A DNA stretch of 64,000 nt from assembly GCF_039994875.1 (NCBI RefSeq), contig NZ_CP121196.1, positions 4,836,001 to 4,900,000 on the forward strand. The letters run 5' to 3'. Below, in pieces: positions 15,481 through 22,713 of this stretch (positions are counted from its first letter, which is position 1; each line of letters begins with the position of its first letter). Source of the DNA: Telmatobacter sp. DSM 110680. Its GTDB lineage: Bacteria; Acidobacteriota; Terriglobia; Terriglobales; Acidobacteriaceae. The notes beneath the pieces were generated by a model. The model searched no databases and was not told the origin of the DNA. It worked only from the letters and a program-made list of their open reading frames with translations. Made by a program: the position numbers and the translations under genes.

Positions 15481-15554
15481 AAGCAGATCCTTCGCTCCGC
15501 TTACCCCACTGACTTCGTCAGCGTGGCCCCAAGCTGCTCCACTCAGGATGACAA
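15481..15554. repeat. 74-bp dispersed direct repeat, copy B
   Basis: The second copy of the repeat at 15251, 230 bp away in the same orientation. It is followed by partial copies of the terminal CTCAGGATGACA motif. Confidence 0.85.
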
Positions 15555-15665
15555 GGCATTATTCAGGATGAAAAGCGCGCTCGGGATGACAGCCGCAGAG
15601 GGGAGAGTGTAAGGGTTTGATGACTGCGGAGTTGGCCGGGCATCTATGATGTCTTGATTCTGTGC

Positions 15666-17048
15666 CTAGACGTTCTGCCAGACCTTCCAGCCACGCCACT
15701 CATTCACCAGCTCTTTGAAGACACGGCCGCGATGCTCGTAACTCTCAAACTGGTCGAAGCTGGAGCAGGCGGGGGCCAGCAGCACCACGTCTCCCGGATG
15801 CGCTGCAGCGGCGATGGCGCTTACCGCCTTTGCGAGCGTTTCGCAGGAGTGAAGCGTGACCACTCCGCGCAGTTGCGACTCGATTTTTGCGGCGGCAGAG
15901 CCGATGGTGTAGACCGCCTTGACGCGCGAGCGCAGAAGCTCAGCCAGTTCGGTGTAGTCGGAATTTTTATCCTTGCCGCCGAGGATGAGGTGGATGTTGC
16001 CGGGAAATGCGGCGATAGCTTTGGCGGTCGCGTCGACGTTGGTGGCCTTGGAATCGTTGTAGATTTCGACGCCGTTGAGTGTGGCGACGTATTCGAGGCG
16101 ATGCTCCACTGCCTTGAACTGCTCGACGGCGGCGCGAACGGATTCTGCGGAGGCGCCAGCCAGTCGCGCGGCACAGACGGCCGCCAGTACATTTTCGACG
16201 TTGTGCTCGCCCTTGAGCGGGATGCTGCTGAGCGGCATCACGGTTTCCGGCGCCACATCTTTCGCTGAGCGGAAGACGATAGCTCCACCTTCCACCCATG
16301 CGCCCAGTTCGACCGGATGTTCGAGAGAGAACCAGTAGACCTGCGCCTTGGATCGCTTGGCGGAAGCTGCGGCTCGCACATTGTCGGCATTCAGAACAAC
16401 ATAATCGTGCTCGTCTTGAGCCGCAAAAATCCGCTCCTTGGCTAAGGCGTAGTTTTCGAAGCTGCCGTGGCGATCAAGATGGTCGGGCGTGATGTTGAGA
16501 ATGACAGCAATCGAAGGATGGAATTGCTCAGTGGACTCAAGCTGGAAGCTGGACACTTCAAGGACGGACCAGGTTGCGTCGGTCGCGTCGTCGATGAGGG
16601 CGACTACAGGAACGCCGATGTTTCCGCCGACGAGTGTTGGAATGCCGGCCTTCTCGAGGATTTCGCCGAGCAGCGAGGTCGTTGTGGTCTTGCCGTTGGA
16701 GCCGGTGACTGCGAGAATCTTGCCTTTGAGGAAGCGCGCGGCCAGCTCGAGTTCACCGATGATGGGGCGACCAAAGCTCTTGGCCTGCACAAGCTCAGGC
16801 GTATCGAGGGGCACGCCGGGGCTAACCACGATGAGGTCCTGGCGGCGAAACGTCAGCAGGCCATGGCCGCCGGCTTCCACGTTGATGCCTTCTTCAAGCA
16901 ACGCAGGAATGTCTTTGGCCAATGCTTCGGCGCTGCGGATATCGGAGACCGTGACCTGGGCTCCTCGGCGGCGCAGGAAAATGGCTGCGGCCAGCCCGGA
17001 TTTGCCGAGTCCGACGACAAGAACTTTTTTGCCTTTGAGCTCCATCAT
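15666..17048 (-). CDS. murD: MurD, UDP-MurNAc-L-Ala:D-Glu ligase
   Basis: The cytoplasmic Mur ligase that adds D-glutamate to UDP-MurNAc-L-alanine. The 460-residue product has an N-terminal nucleotide-binding fold (KVLVVGLGKSGLAAAIFL), the ATP loop TGSNGKTTTTSLLG (near residues 115-128), ITPDHLDRHGS, and the C-terminal LGGKDKNSDYTEL and LAPACSSFDQFESYEHRG signatures. The frame opens with two consecutive ATG codons (17048 and 17045); either may be used. The mraY stop lies 83 bp upstream. Length is normal for the family. Confidence 0.96.
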   Translation of the reverse strand: MMELKGKKVLVVGLGKSGLAAAIFLRRRGAQVTVSDIRSAEALAKDIPALLEEGINVEAGGHGLLTFRRQDLIVVSPGVPLDTPELVQAKSFGRPIIGELELAARFLKGKILAVTGSNGKTTTTSLLGEILEKAGIPTLVGGNIGVPVVALIDDATDATWSVLEVSSFQLESTEQFHPSIAVILNITPDHLDRHGSFENYALAKERIFAAQDEHDYVVLNADNVRAAASAKRSKAQVYWFSLEHPVELGAWVEGGAIVFRSAKDVAPETVMPLSSIPLKGEHNVENVLAAVCAARLAGASAESVRAAVEQFKAVEHRLEYVATLNGVEIYNDSKATNVDATAKAIAAFPGNIHLILGGKDKNSDYTELAELLRSRVKAVYTIGSAAAKIESQLRGVVTLHSCETLAKAVSAIAAAAHPGDVVLLAPACSSFDQFESYEHRGRVFKELVNEWRGWKVWQNV

Positions 17049-17131
17049 GAGGATCAGTCCAAGAATACTTTATCCCGCCCCGTTGCGGCTTGGCTGTCAA
17101 GGCGGATTTGCCGGATTGCGAGGCTATCCCT

Positions 17132-18268
17132 CTAGCGGAGCTTGAGCGTGGTCAGCGCGAACAGCGCAAAAACCAGGGCGCCGATCCAGAAGCGGACGAT
17201 GACTTTGGACTCGCTCCATCCCAGCTGCTCAAAGTGATGGTGCAGCGGGGCCATCTTGAAGATACGTTTTTTGCGAAGCTTGTAGCTGCCCACCTGGAGG
17301 ACGACGGATAGCGCTTCGAGCACGAAAATGCCGCCGATGAAGGGCAGCAGAAATTCCTGCCGGATGATTACAGCGACTGTGCCGATGGCGCCGCCCAGCG
17401 CCAGCGAGCCCACGTCGCCCATGAAGACTTCGGCGGGATGGGCGTTGTACCAGAGAAAGCCTATCGACGCGCCCACCATCGATCCGCAGAACACCGTGAG
17501 TTCGGCAACCAGGGGCATGCGCTGCAGTTCAAGATAGTCGGCAAACACCACGTGGCCGCTGACGTAAGTGAGCACTGTCAGTGCGCCCCCGGCGATGATG
17601 GTGCAGCCGATGGCCAGCCCATCCAGGCCGTCGGTCAAGTTGACGGCGTTCGATGTGCTCATCAGCACGAAGATGACGAACGCGACAAACGGTACGAAGG
17701 CGAGCAGGCCGAGATGCGGCAGAGTGCTTGGCCAGTGGTGCCACTGCAGATCTGGGTGGAACACTTTGAGGAATGGCACGCTGAGTTGCGTGGCGAACAG
17801 CTTGAACTGCGTGAGAACGACCAGCGCAATGCCCACGCCCGCCCCGGCCAGCCCCTGCCACAGAAGCTTGGCGCGGGCCGTGAGGCCAAGATTGCGGCGA
17901 TGCACCACCTTGGTGTAGTCGTCGGCAAAACCAATAGCTCCGTACGCTAGCGTCGAACAGACAGCGATCCACACAAACGGATTGGCGGGATCGGACCAAA
18001 GGACGGTCGGCAGCAGGATGGCGATAACGATCAGCACGCCGCCCATGGTGGGGGTGCCCGATTTCTTCTGATGCGATTGCGGACCGTCTTCGCGAATGTA
18101 CTGGCCGATCTGGAATTCGCGCAGCTTCTGGATCACGTAAGGCCCGATGAACATCGCGATCAGCAGCGCCGTTAAAGATGCAAAGACGGTGCGAAACGTG
18201 AGATAGCGGAAGATCCGGAAGGGATGAAAGAACGGGAACAGCTTTTCGTAGAGCAGCCAGTAAAGCAA
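17132..18268 (-). CDS. mraY: MraY, phospho-MurNAc-pentapeptide translocase
   Basis: An integral membrane enzyme that transfers phospho-MurNAc-pentapeptide to undecaprenyl phosphate, forming lipid I. The 378-residue product has about ten helices, with MraY signatures KKSGTPTMGG, GFADDYTKV (catalytic Asp pair), NAVNLTDGLDGLA, GDVGSLALGG and the cytoplasmic KMAPLHHHFE loop. The start is TTG 18268 with GGAG five bases upstream. It follows the beta-lactamase gene by 36 bp and precedes murD, the usual order once the beta-lactamase gene is disregarded. Confidence 0.96.
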   Translation of the reverse strand: MLYWLLYEKLFPFFHPFRIFRYLTFRTVFASLTALLIAMFIGPYVIQKLREFQIGQYIREDGPQSHQKKSGTPTMGGVLIVIAILLPTVLWSDPANPFVWIAVCSTLAYGAIGFADDYTKVVHRRNLGLTARAKLLWQGLAGAGVGIALVVLTQFKLFATQLSVPFLKVFHPDLQWHHWPSTLPHLGLLAFVPFVAFVIFVLMSTSNAVNLTDGLDGLAIGCTIIAGGALTVLTYVSGHVVFADYLELQRMPLVAELTVFCGSMVGASIGFLWYNAHPAEVFMGDVGSLALGGAIGTVAVIIRQEFLLPFIGGIFVLEALSVVLQVGSYKLRKKRIFKMAPLHHHFEQLGWSESKVIVRFWIGALVFALFALTTLKLR

Positions 18269-18304
18269 GATAACTCCGAATCAGTGCGAGGATTCAGGTT
18301 GATT

Positions 18305-19255
18305 CTACAGGCCCGTATGCTTGCTGGATTGTGGATGCGGCGAATGCGTTGTGGTGCGCATCTGCCTGGTCAATTCCGCTTCAAACGCTTGCTGTCTGTC
18401 TGCGATGTAAGCCTTATAGCCGGTGGGATCGATGAAGGCGTTCTTGTCGCCGTTCTTGAAGCGATCGTATTTGCTGAGCAGGTCAAAATAGCCGCCATGA
18501 GCACCAAGAAAGACATCGCAAGGCAGGCCCTTCAAAACTTCGAATTCATGGCGATAGTCGGCGGTAATTTGTGGGTAGGTCTTGTTGTTGACGAGCTTGT
18601 AGCCCGGATTGATGTTGGGGCTGCCAACAATCACGATGTGAAGAACACGGCCGCTCTCCTTCTCGTCCAGCGTCCAGGTCGTAGTGCCCTTTGTATGGCC
18701 GGCGGTGAGATGTGCGGTCAGCGTGGTGCCGCCCAGCGAAACCGTGCTGCCGTCATGTAGAAGTCGGTCAACCTTGGTCGGCGAAAACCACATGGATTTA
18801 TCTGTCGCATAGTGAAAATCATTGTGTCCGCCTGATTCGACTACAGGAACGTCCTGCGCCATCACCTCGTACTTCGCGCCGGTCTCGCGCTTGATTTCAG
18901 CGCTGCCTGCGCAGTGGTCGTAGTGGCCGTGGCTGATGAGCAGAATTTTTGTGTCGCTGAATTTGAATCCAAGCGACTCAATGCTCTTCTTGATCAGCGC
19001 CGGCGAGGATTCGAGATTGCTATTGATCAGGATGTTTCCCTGCGGCGTGACAATCAGATAAGCCGCCAGATCCTCGCTGCCCACGTAATACAGATTTCCG
19101 GCAATCCGGAACGGCGGGACCGCCTTGGTCCAGGCAGCAGGAATTTCTGCGCTGAGCGAAGCCAAAAACAGGCAACTAATCAACACGAAAGCGAGATGAG
19201 GCGCAAATCTAATCCGGGCGAGGATGGGACGAATCACTGGTTCTCTCACAATCAA
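18305..19255 (-). CDS. Subclass B3 metallo-beta-lactamase
   Basis: A 316-residue exported protein with a signal segment near residues 16-36. The zinc ligands of subclass B3 are all present: HGHYDH (His109, His111, Asp113, His114), His187 in TAGHTKG and His253 in GAHGG; Ser212 sits in GSPNINPG where B1/B2 enzymes have Cys. IAGNLYYVGSEDLAAYLI and GNILINSNLESS are B3-typical. Such enzymes hydrolyse penicillins, cephalosporins and carbapenems in the periplasm. The TTG start overlaps the murF stop by TTGA, and mraY starts 36 bp downstream, so it is embedded in the dcw operon. In-frame GTG codons a few residues later are alternative starts. Hydrolytic activity is inferred; another role in the envelope is possible. 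Confidence 0.9.
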   Translation of the reverse strand: MIVREPVIRPILARIRFAPHLAFVLISCLFLASLSAEIPAAWTKAVPPFRIAGNLYYVGSEDLAAYLIVTPQGNILINSNLESSPALIKKSIESLGFKFSDTKILLISHGHYDHCAGSAEIKRETGAKYEVMAQDVPVVESGGHNDFHYATDKSMWFSPTKVDRLLHDGSTVSLGGTTLTAHLTAGHTKGTTTWTLDEKESGRVLHIVIVGSPNINPGYKLVNNKTYPQITADYRHEFEVLKGLPCDVFLGAHGGYFDLLSKYDRFKNGDKNAFIDPTGYKAYIADRQQAFEAELTRQMRTTTHSPHPQSSKHTGL

Positions 19256-20664
19256 TGGTTCTCACTGGACGTGCTCTGATTCTTCAGCACTTCAATGGCG
19301 CGTTCGAGCTGCACTCCACGCGAGCCTTTGACGAGCACCACGTCCCCTGGCTGCAGATTCTTCACCATCCACTCGCCAGCTGTCGGCGCATCGGGCAGGA
19401 AGATGGCGGCTACCCCGCAAAGGCAGGCAGCGGCTGCGAGATGTTGCGCGTTACCACGCACGCCGACGACAAGATCGATTCCAGCTTCGGCCGAAGCCTT
19501 ACCGCATGCGGCGTGGAGCATGGACGCGTGTTCGCCAAGCTCAAGCATTTCTCCCGCAACCAAAATGCGGCGTTTTGCCTGACGCGCGGCCAATGTGTGA
19601 ATCATGGATTGCAGTGCTTCGGGATTGGAGTTGTAACTGTCATTGAGAATCGTGGCCCCATTGATCTCCAGTACCTCACCGCGCTTGCTGCCCGGCGTCA
19701 GCGACTCGAGCGCGGCGATTGCGGCGTCCATATTCACACCTGCTTCGAGAGCAACGGCGAGGCCGGCGATTGCATTCTGCGCGTTGTGCGCTCCAAGAAG
19801 GTTCAGCTTGAAGTTTCCATCGCGTTCCCCTGCGCGAAAATGCACATGCAGGCCCGCGGAATCTTCTCTTACATCTAGGATTGCCGGATCGCCGCATGGG
19901 CCGACGCCGAAGTAAACAACCTTTCCCTGAAAGTCCCGGCCAAACTGCGAAACATACGGGTCTGAGCAGTTGAGGAACGCGATTCCGTTTCCCGGCAGTG
20001 CGGCAATCAGTTCGTACTTCGCGCGCGCAATACCGGCCTGCCCCTCTGTGAAATTTTCGATGTGCGCGGTGCCAACGTTGGTCACAACGCCCCAGTCTGG
20101 CGAAGCGATGCGCGCAAGCGTGGCGATTTCGCCCAGATGGTTCATGCCCATCTCAACGACCGCGCACTCATGCTCGGGCTCAAGGCGCAATAACTGCAGC
20201 GGCAATCCGAAATTGTTATTGAGATTGCCCTGCGACTTCAACACATTGAATCTCGCCGAGAGCGCCGCTGCGATCGCTTCCTTTGTCGTGGTCTTCCCAG
20301 CCGATCCGGTGATAGCGATGACGCGCTTGCCCCACTGCCGGCGCACGTGCGAAGCAAGCGCCTGCAACGCGATCAGCGAGTCTTCCGCGATAAGTAGCGG
20401 AACACCCAGTGCTGCATCGGTCAGCGACGCTACTTTAGCGCGCGAGACAACAGCGGCAACGGCTCCGCGGTCAAGCGCGGCGGCTACATAGTCGTGGCCG
20501 TCGAGTCGCTCTCCACGCACGGCAAAAAACAAATCCCCCGGGGCCACCGTCCGAGAATCAATGGAATAGCCAGTAACGACAAGCGCTCCTGCATTCGCAA
20601 CACTCGCCGGTGTTTCGAGCAGCGCGCCCGCGCCAACCGCTACCTCTGCCAAAGTCAACTTCAT
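19252..20664 (-). CDS. murF: MurF, D-Ala-D-Ala-adding Mur ligase
   Basis: Adds D-alanyl-D-alanine to the UDP-MurNAc-tripeptide in the cytoplasm. The 470-residue product has the N-terminal MurF domain with SIDSRTVAPGDLFFAVRGERLDGH, the ATP loop TGSAGKTTTKEAI (near residues 119-131), EMGMNHLGEI, NVGTAHIENF, NDSYNSNPEALQ and LVKGSRGVQLE. It begins immediately after murE (ATG 20664; murE stop ends at 20667) and its stop overlaps the start of the beta-lactamase gene, indicating tight co-translation. Confidence 0.96.
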   Translation of the reverse strand: MKLTLAEVAVGAGALLETPASVANAGALVVTGYSIDSRTVAPGDLFFAVRGERLDGHDYVAAALDRGAVAAVVSRAKVASLTDAALGVPLLIAEDSLIALQALASHVRRQWGKRVIAITGSAGKTTTKEAIAAALSARFNVLKSQGNLNNNFGLPLQLLRLEPEHECAVVEMGMNHLGEIATLARIASPDWGVVTNVGTAHIENFTEGQAGIARAKYELIAALPGNGIAFLNCSDPYVSQFGRDFQGKVVYFGVGPCGDPAILDVREDSAGLHVHFRAGERDGNFKLNLLGAHNAQNAIAGLAVALEAGVNMDAAIAALESLTPGSKRGEVLEINGATILNDSYNSNPEALQSMIHTLAARQAKRRILVAGEMLELGEHASMLHAACGKASAEAGIDLVVGVRGNAQHLAAAACLCGVAAIFLPDAPTAGEWMVKNLQPGDVVLVKGSRGVQLERAIEVLKNQSTSSENH

Positions 20665-20666
20665 CG

Positions 20667-22172
20667 CTATCCACCGTAACCCAAATCGCGCAATGCGGCG
20701 AGTGCAACTTCTGAGTCGTCGAATGGAATTGTGCGATCGGCGAGAATCTGTTCCTTCTCATGCCCTTTGCCGGCGATCAAAACCACGTCGTTGGCCTTGG
20801 CGGATCCGAGTGCGAAGCGGATGGCAGCAGTGCGATCTGGCTCAACCGAGTAGCGAACGCCACTGGCCTTGAGTGCCGGCTCTATTTCATTGAGGATCGC
20901 GCGTGGTTCTTCCGATCGCGGATTGTCGCTGGTGGCAACCACGAAGTCGCTCCCCTCGCCCGCGGCGTAGCCCATCTTTGGCCGCTTGGTGCGGTCACGG
21001 TCGCCGCCGCAGCCGAAGACAGTGATAATGCGGCCGTCGGATTTGGCAACAAGCTGGCGCGCAAGAGCAATCAGATTCCGCAGCGCGTCGTCAGTATGTG
21101 CGTAGTCGACAATTACGGTGAACGGCTGCCCGCCATCCACCGGCTGAAAGCGCCCTGGCACCGGCGTGAGTTGCGGCACAGATCCGACAAGTTGATCGAA
21201 CGAAATACCGCGCGCGTGCGCTGCGGTAAAGGCGGCAAGAAGGTTCAGAATATTCACTTCGCCGGCAAGGTGCGATCGGACCTCGGCCGATCCGGCGGGC
21301 GTCTCGATCTGCATGACAGCGCCGCCCGGTGTCAGTGTGTGCGACGCGGCGCGGAAATCGCCGATTCCAATTCCGTAGGTTCTAACTTCCGCTCCGGCGA
21401 TGCGTGCGGCCCCAGCGAGTTCAGGAGTCCGCTCATCATGCGCGTTCAGCACAGCCACGCGCGGCGGCGGATACATGGTGCCTTCAAAGAGCAAGCGCTT
21501 CGCGGCGAAGTACTTCTCCATCGTCTGGTGGTAGTCGAGGTGGTCGCGCGTCAGGTTGGTGAAGATGGCGACATCAAACGGAACACCGTATGCCCGGCCC
21601 TGATCGAGACCATGGCTTGAAACTTCAGTGACGAGTTCCGTGGCTCCGCGGCTCGCGCCGTCGGCCATCAGCTCGAAAAGATCGCGGGACTCCGGGGTGG
21701 TGTGCAGCGATGGGCGGACCTCTCCAGCAACGTGGTACTCAATGGTGCCGATCAGAACTGTTTCGCGCGCGGCCGCATTCAAAAGGGATTCCGCAAGAAA
21801 TGCCGTGGTCGTCTTGCCGTTGGTGCCGGTGATTCCGGTTGCCGCGAGTACGCGCTCGGGGTGGCCGAAGAAAGCAGCGGATGCCTCGGCCAAGGCGCGC
21901 CGGCCGTGCTCGACTTCCGCGACGGCAACCTCGGGCTTGTAGACCACCAGGTGATCGTAGGAGTGCGATGAATCCGTGATGATGCCAATAGCGCCGGCGT
22001 CGATGGCCTTATTGATATATCGGTTTCCGTCGGTCGAGCCGCCCTTCATCGCTACAAACACGCAGCCGAGCCGAATCCGGCGCGAGTCGTACTCAATACC
22101 CGTGATGGGCTGTGCGGCAGTGCCGGAGGATCCAACGGCAGTGATTTCGGCGATGAGATCGGGCCAATGCAT
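20667..22172 (-). CDS. murE: MurE, meso-diaminopimelate-adding Mur ligase
   Basis: Adds the third stem-peptide residue to UDP-MurNAc-L-Ala-D-Glu. The 501-residue product has DSRRIRLGCVFVAMKGGSTDG, the ATP loop GITGTNGKTTTAF (near residues 116-128), NLTRDHLDYH, VDYAHTDDALRN and GCGGDRDRTKRPKMG. The motif DNPRSEEP is the signature of meso-diaminopimelate selection, as opposed to lysine, so the peptidoglycan is DAP-type. The murF start lies two bases beyond its stop. A YcxB-like gene separates it from ftsI. Confidence 0.96.
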   Translation of the reverse strand: MHWPDLIAEITAVGSSGTAAQPITGIEYDSRRIRLGCVFVAMKGGSTDGNRYINKAIDAGAIGIITDSSHSYDHLVVYKPEVAVAEVEHGRRALAEASAAFFGHPERVLAATGITGTNGKTTTAFLAESLLNAAARETVLIGTIEYHVAGEVRPSLHTTPESRDLFELMADGASRGATELVTEVSSHGLDQGRAYGVPFDVAIFTNLTRDHLDYHQTMEKYFAAKRLLFEGTMYPPPRVAVLNAHDERTPELAGAARIAGAEVRTYGIGIGDFRAASHTLTPGGAVMQIETPAGSAEVRSHLAGEVNILNLLAAFTAAHARGISFDQLVGSVPQLTPVPGRFQPVDGGQPFTVIVDYAHTDDALRNLIALARQLVAKSDGRIITVFGCGGDRDRTKRPKMGYAAGEGSDFVVATSDNPRSEEPRAILNEIEPALKASGVRYSVEPDRTAAIRFALGSAKANDVVLIAGKGHEKEQILADRTIPFDDSEVALAALRDLGYGG

Positions 22173-22225
22173 GTCTGGATGATTGTAGATGGCGGGACGG
22201 AATGGTGCGTGTGATTACGCCGGTA

Positions 22226-22696
22226 TCAGTTCCTCGGGCACCATTGATTGAGTTTCTCGAGGAATTCTATTCGTTGTTCCGCATTTGCAAATGCACGACG
22301 CGGGATGAAGAATGCGTTTCCGCTTCGGTTTACGATGACGACGTATCTTCCTACATCTTTGATCTCCTTCACCTTCCGCCATGGATAATCTGCTTTGATT
22401 CGCCCTATTTCGGTACTGATTCCCTTATCGGAGATGCTGAGCATTCGCTCCTTCGTCTTGGCGCGGATAAACATCCAGAAGAGCAGAACAAAAAAGGCGC
22501 CAATCATCCAAAGAAGCGCGAAAACGATGTCCGTCAGGGTCAGAGTCCGGGAAAATGCGCCTTTGCTCGAAAGGTAGGTGAATGCCGGCCACGCGGAAAG
22601 AATAAGAACGACCGTCAGCACTCTGGGAGAGCGCGGCAAAATGAAAAGAAATGTGCGAAGGATTTCAAACCGCCTGAGTGAATAGTGGATTGTCAT
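22226..22696 (-). CDS. YcxB-like membrane protein inserted in the dcw cluster
   Basis: A 156-residue protein with two membrane helices (near residues 24-44 and 58-78) and a C-terminal cytosolic domain of about 70 residues (ERMLSISDKGISTEIGRIKADYPWRKVKEIKDVGRYVVIVNRSGNAFFIPRRAFANAEQRIEFLEKL). The pattern, including the PWRKVKEI and FFIPRRAF segments, matches the YcxB-like family, whose function is unknown. It lies 17 bp after ftsI and 53 bp before murE on the same strand and is very probably in the same transcript. It is not a standard dcw member. Confidence 0.8.
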   Translation of the reverse strand: MTIHYSLRRFEILRTFLFILPRSPRVLTVVLILSAWPAFTYLSSKGAFSRTLTLTDIVFALLWMIGAFFVLLFWMFIRAKTKERMLSISDKGISTEIGRIKADYPWRKVKEIKDVGRYVVIVNRSGNAFFIPRRAFANAEQRIEFLEKLNQWCPRN

Positions 22697-22713
22697 TCAA
22701 TCAACTCAACAAC

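Larger units (their letters stand above)
15222..15665. other. Repeat-bearing intergenic region between murD and ftsW
   Basis: 444 bp without a plausible gene, splitting the otherwise tight dcw cluster. It holds two copies of a 73-74-bp direct repeat (15251 and 15481) and truncated echoes of the repeat's end (near 15560-15590). The rest is featureless. A promoter for ftsW may lie here, but none was identified with confidence. Confidence 0.6.
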
